From Nitrosomonadales bacterium (lineage in GTDB: Bacteria; Pseudomonadota; Gammaproteobacteria; Burkholderiales; Gallionellaceae): 64,000 nt of DNA. The stretch spans positions 16,537-80,536 of the forward strand of contig JACRPU010000010.1 of NCBI GenBank assembly GCA_016223025.1, in the 5' to 3' direction. Positions 1 to 9,545 of the stretch are shown piece after piece. The first letter of the stretch is position 1. Every line of letters starts with the position of its first letter. Both the position numbers and the translations under genes were made by a program. The notes below the pieces were generated by a model, which worked only from the letters and a program-made list of their open reading frames with translations, ran no database searches and was not told the origin of the DNA.

Positions 1-1
1 G

Positions 2-886
2 ATCGCGCTGACCATCGGTAATTTTGATGGCGTGCATCTCGGCCATCAGGCCCTGCTCGACCAGTTGCATGATGCGGCGCGGTCGCGCGGCCTGCCGGCT
101 GCCGTGCTGGTATTCGAACCGCACCCGCGCGAATTCTTCACCCCGCAACAGGCGCCGACGCGGCTGACCAACATGCGCGAAAAGCTGGAACTGTTCGCGG
201 GGCTGGGCCTGGATCGCGTGCATGTGTGTCATTTCAACAGCGATTTTGCGCAGATGAGCGCGTCCGACTTCATCCATGCGCTGCATGAAAAACTGTCAGT
301 GCGATTTGCCCTGATCGGCGACGATTTCCGTTTTGGCAGCGGTCGCAGCGGCGATTTTGCGCTGATGGAAAAAGTCGGCGCGCAGCACGGTTTTGCGGTG
401 CAGGCCATGCACAGCGTGCTGCATGACGGCATACGCATTTCCAGCACGGCGGTGCGCCTCGCGCTGGCGGAAGGGAAAATGGATGTGGCGCAACGCTACC
501 TGGGGCGCCCCTACAGCATCAGCGGGCGCGTGGAACACGGCGACGGCATGGGCAAACGGCTCGGCTTTCCCACCGCCAATATCCAGTTGAAACACAACCG
601 CCCGCCGCTGTCCGGCATTTTCGTGGTGCGGGTGCAGGGCGACGGCATGGGACCGATGCAGGGCGTGGCGAGCCTGGGCGTGCGCCCGACGCTGAGATCG
701 GACGGCAAAGCGGTGCTGGAAGTGCATGTGTTCGATTTTTCCAGCGAGATTTACAACCGGCACATGCGCGTGGATTTTCTGCACAAGCTGCGCGACGAGG
801 AAAAATACCCCGATGTGGAAACGCTGAAGCGGCAGATTGCGCTGGATGTAACGAATGCGAGGCAATGGTTCAAGCAACATGGCTGA
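2..886 (+). CDS. ribF: Bifunctional riboflavin kinase/FAD synthetase, 5'-truncated by the window edge
   Basis: Makes FMN from riboflavin and ATP, then FAD from FMN, in the cytoplasm. The frame is open from base 2 and gives 294 residues without the natural start. The N-terminal FMN adenylyltransferase part shows the nucleotide-binding GNFDGVHLGH motif, and the C-terminal flavokinase part shows GKRLGFPTANI. The family is usually about 310 residues, so only a short N-terminal piece is missing. It is followed by a palindromic repeat and then tgt. Identification is firm; only the start is unseen. Confidence 0.95.
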   Translation: MALTIGNFDGVHLGHQALLDQLHDAARSRGLPAAVLVFEPHPREFFTPQQAPTRLTNMREKLELFAGLGLDRVHVCHFNSDFAQMSASDFIHALHEKLSVRFALIGDDFRFGSGRSGDFALMEKVGAQHGFAVQAMHSVLHDGIRISSTAVRLALAEGKMDVAQRYLGRPYSISGRVEHGDGMGKRLGFPTANIQLKHNRPPLSGIFVVRVQGDGMGPMQGVASLGVRPTLRSDGKAVLEVHVFDFSSEIYNRHMRVDFLHKLRDEEKYPDVETLKRQIALDVTNARQWFKQHG

Positions 887-984
887 TTGCCGCGCATCCG
901 CCGCTCTTCGGGCGGTTCTGGCGCAGCGCTTGGCCCGATACATGCCGGATGCGGATTGAGGGGCTGGCTTCCCCGAGGAATTCA

Positions 985-2247
<1,263 letters not shown>

Positions 2248-2406
2248 CGGGTTTGCGCATCGCATTCCGGATAGCCGACCGCAAGGGGCAAACGGGTGCG
2301 GCAACGGCTTTGCAGGCATCCCGCGTCACGGTTTCCGGGATGCCGATGTTCACCCTGTCTGGCTGAAACACGTCCCGCGAATTCTTCCGGCTCGCCCGTT
2401 CCGGGA

Positions 2407-3708
2407 TCATCCGCGGCCTGCCTGACGGCTGCCGATCGGCACGTAGTCGCGCCTGGTTGCTCCCCGGTACAACTGGCGCGGACGGCCTATCTTGTGGTCG
2501 GGTTCGGCGATCATTTCGTTCCACTGCGAGATCCAGCCCACGGTGCGCGCCACGGCAAAAATCACCGTGAACATGTTGACGGGGATGCCCAGCGCACGCA
2601 GCACGATGCCGGAATAGAAATCCACGTTCGGATACAGCTTGTGTTCGATGAAGTATGGGTCGCTCAGGGCGACGCGCTCCAGTTCCATCGCCAGTTCGAA
2701 CAGCTTGTGGTTTTCCAGCTTGAGTTCCCCCAGAACCTCGTAACAGGTCTTGCGCATCACCGCAGCGCGCGGATCCATGTTCTTGTAGACGCGGTGGCCG
2801 AAACCCATCAGGCGGTATTTCTTGTCTTTCACGCCCTGCACGTATTCCTTCACGCGCGAGATGTCGCCGACCTCTTCCAGCATTTTCAGCGCGGCCTCGT
2901 TGGCGCCGCCGTGCGCAGGCCCCCACAGCGCGGCGATGCCGGAAGCGATGCAGGCGAACGGGTTCGCCATGCTCGACCCGGCCAGGCGCACCGTCGAGGT
3001 GGAGGCGTTCTGCTCGTGGTCGGCGTGCAGGATGAGAATGCGGTCCAGCGCGCGAACCAGCAGCGGGTTAGGCTCATAATCCTCGGTCGGGGTGCCGAAC
3101 ATCATGTACATGAAATTTTCCGCATAGCCGAACCTGTTCTTCGGGTACATGAACGGCGCGCCGGTGTAGTACTTGTGAGCCATCGCGGCAAGGGTCGGCA
3201 GTTTCGCCAGCATGCGCATCGCGGAGATCTCGCGGTGGCGGGGATCGTTGATGTCCAGCGAATCGTGATAAAACGCCGACAGCGCCCCCACCACGCCGAC
3301 CATCACCGCCATCGGGTGCGCATCGCGGCGGAAGCCGGAATAAAAGCGCACGATCTGCTCGTGCACCATGGTGTGGTGCGTGACGATGTCCCTGAATTCA
3401 GCCGACTGCGCGGCATCCGGCAAACCGCCGTTCAGCAGCAGATAGCACACTTCGAGAAAATCGGAATGCTCGGCCAGTTGTTCGATCGGATAGCCCCGGT
3501 AATACAGCAGCCCGGCATCGCCATCAATAAAGGTAATATTCGAGGTGCAACTGGCCGTGGCGAAAAACGCGGGATCATAGGTAAACACGCCCAGCTTGCT
3601 CAGGTTGTGGATATCAATCACGTCCGGGCCAAGCGTGCCGGACAGGATCGGCAGCTCGATGCTCCTGCCGTCATCCAGCGTCAATGTTGCGATGCGTTTG
3701 CTTTCCAT
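2407..3708 (-). CDS. gltA: Citrate synthase
   Basis: Condenses oxaloacetate and acetyl-CoA at the entry to the TCA cycle. The 433-residue type II enzyme starts MESKRIATL. The ATG at 3708 is chosen because GGGAGGAAAC lies just upstream; a longer open frame reaches 3780 but has no such site. Catalytic elements are visible: a His in [12 protein letters not shown], a His in [13 protein letters not shown] and an Asp in VDFYSG. The C-terminus runs a few residues past the usual end. It lies downstream of sdhB-sdhE, the usual betaproteobacterial order. Confidence 0.97.
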   Translation of the reverse strand: MESKRIATLTLDDGRSIELPILSGTLGPDVIDIHNLSKLGVFTYDPAFFATASCTSNITFIDGDAGLLYYRGYPIEQLAEHSDFLEVCYLLLNGGLPDAAQSAEFRDIVTHHTMVHEQIVRFYSGFRRDAHPMAVMVGVVGALSAFYHDSLDINDPRHREISAMRMLAKLPTLAAMAHKYYTGAPFMYPKNRFGYAENFMYMMFGTPTEDYEPNPLLVRALDRILILHADHEQNASTSTVRLAGSSMANPFACIASGIAALWGPAHGGANEAALKMLEEVGDISRVKEYVQGVKDKKYRLMGFGHRVYKNMDPRAAVMRKTCYEVLGELKLENHKLFELAMELERVALSDPYFIEHKLYPNVDFYSGIVLRALGIPVNMFTVIFAVARTVGWISQWNEMIAEPDHKIGRPRQLYRGATRRDYVPIGSRQAGRG

Positions 3709-3808
3709 GAGTTTCCTCCCGGCATTAGCGGGCCGAATGCCCGTAGTCCCCGCAGGGGCGAATTCATTCGCACATCGCATTTGTGCTGGTTAAATTCGCA
3801 CCTGCCAA

Positions 3809-4042
3809 TCAAATCGCCCTGATCTTTTCCAGCAATGCCTGACGCTCGCCCGGCGCCGCTTCCAGCCTGCCGGCAATCATGTCCCACAGCGGATTATCCG
3901 GCATATCCAGCAGTTCATCGAATGCGGCCTGCTGCGCTTCATCCAGCCCCGCGTAGCGCTGTTCGACGAAGCGGCCCAGCACGATGTCCAGCTCCAGCAA
4001 GCCGCGACGGCAGCGCCAGCGGATGCGTTCCATTTCTTTCAT
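3809..4042 (-). CDS. sdhE: FAD assembly factor SdhE
   Basis: A small soluble protein that promotes covalent flavinylation of the succinate dehydrogenase flavoprotein SdhA. It has 77 residues, typical for the family, with the RRGLLELD version of the conserved RGxxE motif near the N-terminus and a helical, acidic core (DELLDMPDNPLWDM). It starts 16 bases after sdhB. Met4 (4033) is an alternative start. Its SdhA client is not encoded nearby. Confidence 0.93.
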   Translation of the reverse strand: MKEMERIRWRCRRGLLELDIVLGRFVEQRYAGLDEAQQAAFDELLDMPDNPLWDMIAGRLEAAPGERQALLEKIRAI

Positions 4043-4058
4043 GCGGGCTCCGGCTTAT

Positions 4059-4754
4059 TCATACCGCCCGCTTTACCATCAAGTCCTTGATTTTTCCGAT
4101 GGCGCCGGTCGGGTTCAATTCCTTGGGGCATACGTCCACGCAATTCATGATGGTGTGGCAGCGGAACAGCCGGTAAGGGTCTTCCAGATTGTCCAGCCGT
4201 TCGCCGGTGATCTGATCGCGGCTGTCGGCGATGAAACGGTATGCCTGCAACAATCCTGCGGGGCCGACAAACTTGTCCGGGTTCCACCAGAACGAAGGGC
4301 ATGCGGTGGTGCAGCAGGCACAAAGGATGCACTCGTACAAACCATCCAGTTCGGCACGCTGCACGGGCGATTGCAAACGCTCGGTTTCCGGCGGCGGATC
4401 GTTGTTTACCAGATACGGTTTGATCGAATGGTATTGCTTGAAGAACTGCGTCATGTCCACGACCAGATCGCGGATTACCGGCAGGCCGGGCAAGGGGCGC
4501 AGTTCGATCGGCTGCTTCAGGCCTGACAGCGGCGTGACGCACGCCAGGCCGTTGCGCCCGTTGATGTTCATCGCATCCGAGCCGCACACCCCTTCGCGGC
4601 AGGACTTGCGGTAACTCAAGCTGTCGTCCCGCTCCTTGAGCAGCGCCAGCGCGTCCAGCAGCATTTTGTCGCCCGCCTCGATGTCCAGTTCATAACCCTG
4701 CATGGTCGGTCGGGCGCCGGCTTCCGGGTTGTAGCGGTAGATTTTGAATTTCAT
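4059..4754 (-). CDS. sdhB: Succinate dehydrogenase iron-sulfur subunit
   Basis: Electron-transfer subunit of complex II that carries electrons from SdhA flavin to quinone. It has 231 residues with all three cluster motifs: CREGVCGSDAM plus a later Cys for 2Fe-2S, CILCACCTTACP for 4Fe-4S and CHTIMNCVDVCP for 3Fe-4S. The ATG at 4754 follows CGGGAAAGCAGCC. Normally sdhC, sdhD and sdhA lie directly upstream. Here there is only repeat DNA and a regulator remnant, so the operon has been split or rearranged. Confidence 0.97.
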   Translation of the reverse strand: MKFKIYRYNPEAGARPTMQGYELDIEAGDKMLLDALALLKERDDSLSYRKSCREGVCGSDAMNINGRNGLACVTPLSGLKQPIELRPLPGLPVIRDLVVDMTQFFKQYHSIKPYLVNNDPPPETERLQSPVQRAELDGLYECILCACCTTACPSFWWNPDKFVGPAGLLQAYRFIADSRDQITGERLDNLEDPYRLFRCHTIMNCVDVCPKELNPTGAIGKIKDLMVKRAV

Positions 4755-4863
4755 GGCTGCTTTCCCGTTTCACAAACAACACGTGCTTTGCCATTGAGCC
4801 ACATATTGAAAGATCAATCAACGGCAGGAACGGTTCCAGCCGGATTGGCTGGGGAAAGCGGCC

Positions 4864-4980
4864 TAACGGTCATGGCGCAGGCCACCCCAATAAATGAATC
4901 GTCTGCGCCCTGACCGTTGGCCGTTCCTCGAAACTTCGGCCTTTGGCCTCGTTTTCCCTCACTCTACTCTCCCGGAGGGA
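4864..4980. repeat. Composite intergenic repeat, copy 1 (REP plus tail module)
   Basis: The palindrome has arms AACGGTCATGGCGCAG (4865-4880) and CTGCGCCCTGACCGTT (4903-4918) around a CCACCCC-containing loop. It is followed by a second module with CCCTCACTCTACTCTCCCGG (about 4956-4975) ending in a small CTCCCGGAGGGA hairpin. Related composites lie at 13504-13635 and 24753-24870. It occupies the place where sdhA would be expected upstream of sdhB. Confidence 0.8.
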
Positions 4981-4986
4981 AGTTGA

Positions 4987-5259
4987 TCATAGAAGGGTGG
5001 GCTGGAGCGTGGACAGCAGATGCTGCATGGCCAGCAGCGCGTGGATTTCCGATGCGTTGAACCACAGGCCGGGCAAGCTGTAGTGCTTCGCTGCTGCCGC
5101 ATCTTCGGCGAAGCGGTAGCCGCGCCGCGCCCTGTCCCACGTGATCGGGGCGTGGAGCCGGTCCTTCCTGTAATCCGGATAGCGCTTCAGGGTTGCCGGC
5201 GAAACCCCCGGTTCCTCCAGAAAAATCGCCGTCGGCGCAATACGCCGCTCGTGCAGCAA
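4987..5259 (-). pseudogene. Remnant of a WYL-domain transcriptional regulator (DNA-binding part only)
   Basis: The 90 residues resemble the N-terminal winged helix and linker of YafY/WYL-family regulators: SPATLKRYPDYRKDRL, a DRARRGYRF beta-wing, then YSLPGLWFNASEIHALLAM. The ligand-binding WYL domain (normally a further 150-200 residues) is absent. The frame stops at 4987, next to composite repeat copy 1. The frame is also open upstream to about 5350 and encodes PRDKIDQLL, the normal first helix, but offers no ATG or GTG, so the TTG at 5259 is nominal. This is best read as a gene truncated at both ends. Confidence 0.75.
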
Positions 5260-5368
5260 TTGGTCAATCTTGTCGCGCGGTGCGATCCATCCCGCGATTG
5301 TATCCCCGGCAGGCTGGCGTGCGGTGGAAATTGGCCGCCGGCCATGATTCCCATAAGGTGCGCGGCTC

Positions 5369-6829
5369 TTACGGCAACTCTAATTTTTCCCTCAATTCGG
5401 CGATGATGGCCGGATCGAATGGCATGTTGGTATGACTGCTTCTCCGTTCAAAATCCAGCAGCAGGGCTTCGACCATTTCGCGGCCATCACGGGTTTTGAC
5501 GGCCTGCATGGGCGTCTTGCCGCCGAGGGCGGGGAGGCTGGTTTCCGGCCAAGTGCTGAAGTGCCGGCGCAGGTGCCCGGCGATCTGCGCCCGGATTTCC
5601 GGGCGGCTGTTCAGCTCTTCCTGCTCTTTCCGGCGCTGCCGGGAAGCTGCCGTTTCACCTTGCTCTTTCTCGCGCGCCAGCAGGGATTGGAGCGATTCGA
5701 TCACGGTGGTTTTATAGCATGCACCGGGCAGCATCTTTTCGACGAGGGTGCGGATTTTTTGCGCGCGGTTTTCGGAGTTGACCTCGATGGTCATCCCGTT
5801 TCCCTCTATCTCGATGTGGCCGAGGACGGTGCTGTCCCACGATTGGTGTTTCTCGTTGCCTTTTTTCTGCCAGGAAAACTCGACCTTGCGCAAATTGCCG
5901 GATGCATCGGATTCGGCATCCGCCAGCAATTCTTCCGCCGTGCCGGTCAGGCACAGCGGGCTGAGCGCATCGAAGGCCGCGCGCGGCGACTCGATTCCGT
6001 ACACGAGGCGGTGGGGCAACAGGGGGTCGCCGTCGGTATTCTGCAACTGCGGCATGGGCGGGTTGAGCAGGCGGTCAACGATGTCGTGGTAGATGTCCAG
6101 CATTTCGTAGCGGTATTCCCTGAGCACTTCAGGTGTAATCGTCTTGTTGCGGCGCTCCATTTGCTTGCGCAGTTCCAGGACGGCGCCTTTTTCCATGGGC
6201 GGGAACATGAAGGGCGCGCAGGCTTCGAGCATGGTGACGCCGTCCATAACCACCAGCTTGCCGAACAGGATGTCGCCGGCCCGCGATTGCCGCGAGCCGG
6301 AGTGCTCCGTCACCTCCATCTCTTTGCCGGTGAAGATGTCGCGCGCGGTGAAGCCCGCGCCCGGGCGGACGGAAAGGATGTCGCAAAAGCTGAACGGGCT
6401 CGCGCAGCATTGTTCGATGTAGCGGGCGAGCAGCGGGTCGAGCTGGCGGCCCTTCTTGTCCAGGTAGGCCCGTCCCACCGTGATTCTGTCCTGCGCCTCG
6501 CGTTTCACCGCAGTGTCGTGGTTATAGGGCAGCCATTCGTAAAAGAACCAGGGCATGAAAACCGGCATGTGCGGCGTGTCCATGGTGAACGGCCCATCCT
6601 GCTCATCCTCCCGATGCGGCATGAAATCGTCCCATGCTTCCGGCAGCGCCTCCCTGCCGAAATGAGCGGTGGCGAATTCGAGCATCCGCATGGGCGAACC
6701 TTCGATGGCGCGGCGTATCCTGCGCCACAGAAATTCGTTCTCCGGCGGCGCCTGCTCCGCCATCAAACAGCACTGCTTGTATTTTTTCCCGCTGCCGCAG
6801 GGGCAGGGGTCGTTGCGTCCGGGTTTCAT
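5369..6829 (-). CDS. SEC-C motif protein of unknown function
   Basis: A 486-residue protein that opens with a SEC-C zinc-binding motif (NDPCPCGSGKKYKQCC), the same metal-binding module found at the C-terminus of SecA. The rest is a long region without a motif I recognise, including an acidic start and a charged segment near residue 390. The ATG at 6829 is preferred because AGGAAAATAAA precedes it; an upstream Met at 6853 lacks a site. It stands alone between the WYL remnant and a repeat-filled gap before tldD. Its role is unknown; SEC-C proteins may interact with ribosomes or nascent chains. Confidence 0.8.
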   Translation of the reverse strand: MKPGRNDPCPCGSGKKYKQCCLMAEQAPPENEFLWRRIRRAIEGSPMRMLEFATAHFGREALPEAWDDFMPHREDEQDGPFTMDTPHMPVFMPWFFYEWLPYNHDTAVKREAQDRITVGRAYLDKKGRQLDPLLARYIEQCCASPFSFCDILSVRPGAGFTARDIFTGKEMEVTEHSGSRQSRAGDILFGKLVVMDGVTMLEACAPFMFPPMEKGAVLELRKQMERRNKTITPEVLREYRYEMLDIYHDIVDRLLNPPMPQLQNTDGDPLLPHRLVYGIESPRAAFDALSPLCLTGTAEELLADAESDASGNLRKVEFSWQKKGNEKHQSWDSTVLGHIEIEGNGMTIEVNSENRAQKIRTLVEKMLPGACYKTTVIESLQSLLAREKEQGETAASRQRRKEQEELNSRPEIRAQIAGHLRRHFSTWPETSLPALGGKTPMQAVKTRDGREMVEALLLDFERRSSHTNMPFDPAIIAELREKLELP

Positions 6830-6859
6830 TTTATTTTCCTCGGTTGAGAGCATACCGTT

Positions 6860-6962
6860 TGCGGGAAAAGCAATGCGGGCGCAGATTCTCCCTCACCCGT
6901 GCGTGGCTGTTGCCGCTTCAGCGGCTCTACAACCACGGCCTACCCCTTGCGAGTGCAACCAC
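6860..6962 (+). repeat. Dispersed 100-base repeat, copy A
   Basis: The segment GGGCGCAGATTCTCCCTCAC (from 6878) through CCACGGCCTACCCCTTGCG matches the opposite strand of 19434-19567 almost base for base. It includes a GCCGCTTCAGCGGC hairpin. Translated shadows of the two copies both read RRFSLTRAWLLPLQRLY, which is what reveals the match. No gene is evident here. Confidence 0.8.
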
Positions 6963-7178
6963 TACCCGTAAACCTCAAGCCAGGAAGGGTAGCGATTGAT
7001 GCGGTTTGCAGGCTCACCACATCCTGCGGCCCTGTACTCCGCTCCGGTTCATGGGAATCAATTCTGGCGAAAAATTGGCGGCTGCGGTCTCTCACTTCTT
7101 GGACGGTTCGCTTCCAATTTCGCAGGGTGGTCTCAAAACCGGCCCGATGCTGGCCGGCGCACGGGCTTCGCATCTTCG
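6963..7178. other. Intergenic stretch without a recognised gene
   Basis: Together with the repeat before it, this fills about 350 bases between the SEC-C gene start and the tldD end. A 77-codon open frame on the minus strand (6940-7173) overlaps it, but it has no recognisable family or ribosome-binding site. I see no promoter or terminator I would defend. Confidence 0.4.
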
Positions 7179-8675
7179 CTACGCCGTGCCCCCCACCGTC
7201 AGCCCGTCTATCCTTACCGTCGGCTGCCCCACGCCGACCGGCACGCTCTGGCCTTCCTTGCCGCAGGTGCCGACACCCGGATCGAGGGCCATATCGTTGC
7301 CGATCATGGAAACCCGGGTGAGCGCTTCGGGGCCGCTGCCGATCAGCGTCGCGCCCTTCACCGGGCAGGTGATCCTGCCGTTCTCGATCAGGTACGCTTC
7401 GGTGGTGGAGAACACGAATTTGCCGCTGGTGATGTCCACCTGCCCGCCGCCGAAATTGGCGGCATACAAACCGCGCTCGACCGAGGCGATGATCTCCTGC
7501 GGGTCCTTGTCGCCGTTCAGCATCATGGTGTTGGTCATGCGCGGCATCGGCAGGTGCGCGTAGGATTCGCGCCGCGCGTTGCCGGTGACCGGCACGCCCA
7601 TCAGGCGCGCGTTCAGCGTATCCTGCAAGTAGCCCCTGAGCACGCCGTCCTCGATCAGCACGGTGCGCTGCGCCGGGTTGCCTTCGTCATCCATTTGCAG
7701 CGAGCCGCGCCGATTGATGATCGTGCCGTCGTCCACCACGGTCACGCCCCTGGCGGCGACGCGCTGGCCGATGCGCCCGGAAAAAGCGGAACTGCCCTTG
7801 CGGTTGAAGTCGCCTTCCAGCCCGTGCCCGACCGCTTCGTGCAGCAGGATGCCGGGCCAGCCGGAACCCAGCACCACGGTCATGGCGCCCGCCGGTGCCG
7901 GCTGGGCATCCAGGTTGGTCACGGCCTGATGCACCGCTTTGGCGGCGTAGTCATGCAGCACCGCGTCGCTGAAATAAGCGTAGTCAAAACGTCCACCTCC
8001 GCCGGCGGAACCTTGCTCGCGGCGGCCCGAGCTTTCCACGATAACCTGCAAGGATAGGCGTACCAGCGGGCGGATGTCGGCGTTCATCAGGCCGTCGCTG
8101 CGCGCCACCAGCACGATTTCATATTCGCCCGCCAGCCCCGCCATCACCTGGGTGACGCGCGGATCGAGCGCGCGCGCGTAGCGTTCCAGCCGCTCCAGCA
8201 GCGCGACCTTGCCGCTATCCTTCAGGCTGGCGATGGGATCGTGCGGCAGATACATTTTGCGCTCGTCGCCTGCGCGCAATCCGCCGACGGAACTGCGGGC
8301 CGCTTGCTGCGGCGGCACCGGCGCAAATGCGAGCGCGGGCGCGCGCAGCGCCCCGCCCTGCCGCGCAATCGCGCGGGTGGCTTGCGCGGCGCCCTCCAGC
8401 GCGGCCAGGCTGATGTCGCCGGAATAGGCGAAAGCGGTTTTCTCGCCGCTCACCGCGCGCACCCCCACGCCCTGGTCTATGCCGAAGCTGCCGGACTTGA
8501 CGATGCCCTCTTCCAGCGACCAGCTTTCGGCGCGGCTATACTGGAAATACAGATCGGCGTAGTCCACCCGGTGCGCCAGAATCCTGCCGAACACCTGCTC
8601 CAGGTGCCGCGTTTCCAGCGCGTGCGGCGCAAGCAGGGACTGTTGCGCGAGAGCGAACACCGTGTCGTTTTTCAT
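7179..8675 (-). CDS. tldD: Metalloprotease TldD
   Basis: Subunit of the TldD/TldE zinc protease that trims unfolded peptides and matures modified peptides such as microcins. It has 498 residues with the family HExxxH site in [11 protein letters not shown] and a C-terminal beta-rich domain. The ATG at 8675 is used because it overlaps the stop of the upstream nitrilase gene (ATGA), which implies translational coupling. The order yhdP-nit-tldD is common in betaproteobacteria. No tldE (pmbA) partner is in this window. Confidence 0.95.
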   Translation of the reverse strand: MKNDTVFALAQQSLLAPHALETRHLEQVFGRILAHRVDYADLYFQYSRAESWSLEEGIVKSGSFGIDQGVGVRAVSGEKTAFAYSGDISLAALEGAAQATRAIARQGGALRAPALAFAPVPPQQAARSSVGGLRAGDERKMYLPHDPIASLKDSGKVALLERLERYARALDPRVTQVMAGLAGEYEIVLVARSDGLMNADIRPLVRLSLQVIVESSGRREQGSAGGGGRFDYAYFSDAVLHDYAAKAVHQAVTNLDAQPAPAGAMTVVLGSGWPGILLHEAVGHGLEGDFNRKGSSAFSGRIGQRVAARGVTVVDDGTIINRRGSLQMDDEGNPAQRTVLIEDGVLRGYLQDTLNARLMGVPVTGNARRESYAHLPMPRMTNTMMLNGDKDPQEIIASVERGLYAANFGGGQVDITSGKFVFSTTEAYLIENGRITCPVKGATLIGSGPEALTRVSMIGNDMALDPGVGTCGKEGQSVPVGVGQPTVRIDGLTVGGTA

Positions 8676-9532
8676 GGCTGTGGCCTGTTGAGGGTGCGAT
8701 GCGAAAGGGCCGGCAAACTGGCGCGCAGGCTGGCCTGGTAGGACGGGTTCACGTCGGCGATCACCACTCCGGAACCCCGCGCCAGGCGATCCAGCACCCG
8801 CCCCCACGGATCAACGATCATGCTGTTGCCGTGCGTTTCGCGGCCGCTGACGTGATAGCCGCCCTGCGCGGCAGCCACCACATACGCCAGGTTTTCGATG
8901 GCGCGCGCGCGCACCAGCACTTCCCAGTGCAACTTGCCGGTAGTTTCGGTGAAGGCGGCGGGCAACGTGATGATGTCCACGTCCTTCATGGCGCGGAACA
9001 GCTCGGGAAAGCGCAAATCGTAGCAGACCGCCAGGCCGATGCGCCCGAAGGGGCTGTCCACCACCACCACCTGCTTCCCCGGTTCGATGGTGCGCGCTTC
9101 GTGATAATGCTCGTTGCCGAGGTCGAGGTTGAACAGGTGGATCTTGTCGTAACGCGCCACCAGGCCGCCCGTTTCGTCAAACACCAGGCAACTGTTGCGC
9201 ACTTTTTCCGGCGCATCCGCCGCCAGCGGAATCGAGCCTCCCACCAGCCATATCCGGTATTCGTGCGCGGCATCGCGCAGGAAGGACTGGATGATGCCGC
9301 TGCCGGGCTGCTCGCGCAGCGCCACCTTGTCGTTTTCATGCATCCCCATGATCGGGAAGTATTCCGGCAATACCACCAGGCGCGCGCCCTGGTCTGCCGC
9401 CATCGCGATCAGGCGACGCGCTTCGTTGAGGTTGCCCGCGACATTCGGCCCGGAAGCCATCTGCACGGCGGCAACCTTGAACGACTGGGTTTGCGCGGCG
9501 ATTTTTTTCTGGGTGGAATGACCATCCAACAT
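8672..9532 (-). CDS. Carbon-nitrogen hydrolase (Nit/omega-amidase type)
   Basis: A nitrilase-superfamily amidase, probably hydrolysing a damaged metabolite such as deaminated glutathione, as shown for Nit1-type relatives. It has 286 residues with the Glu-Lys-Cys triad visible in [17 protein letters not shown] and [12 protein letters not shown]. The ATG at 9532 follows CCGGAAGCAGAAT. It lies 13 bases after the yhdP-like gene and overlaps tldD by 4 bases, so the three are likely one transcript. Confidence 0.9.
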   Translation of the reverse strand: MLDGHSTQKKIAAQTQSFKVAAVQMASGPNVAGNLNEARRLIAMAADQGARLVVLPEYFPIMGMHENDKVALREQPGSGIIQSFLRDAAHEYRIWLVGGSIPLAADAPEKVRNSCLVFDETGGLVARYDKIHLFNLDLGNEHYHEARTIEPGKQVVVVDSPFGRIGLAVCYDLRFPELFRAMKDVDIITLPAAFTETTGKLHWEVLVRARAIENLAYVVAAAQGGYHVSGRETHGNSMIVDPWGRVLDRLARGSGVVIADVNPSYQASLRASLPALSHRTLNRPQP

Positions 9533-9545
9533 ATTCTGCTTCCGG

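Noticed and set aside
2296..3822. Long open frame on the plus strand opposite gltA (508 codons)
   Set aside because: It is antisense to a clear citrate synthase and arises from high GC at third positions; its translation is His/Arg/Ala-rich with no family features.
5432..6847. Open frame of 471 codons opposite the SEC-C gene
   Set aside because: Mirror frame; no ribosome-binding site or domain, while the minus strand shows a real SEC-C motif and start.
6940..7173. 77-codon minus-strand frame between the SEC-C gene and tldD
   Set aside because: No ribosome-binding site or family; it partly overlaps repeat copy A.
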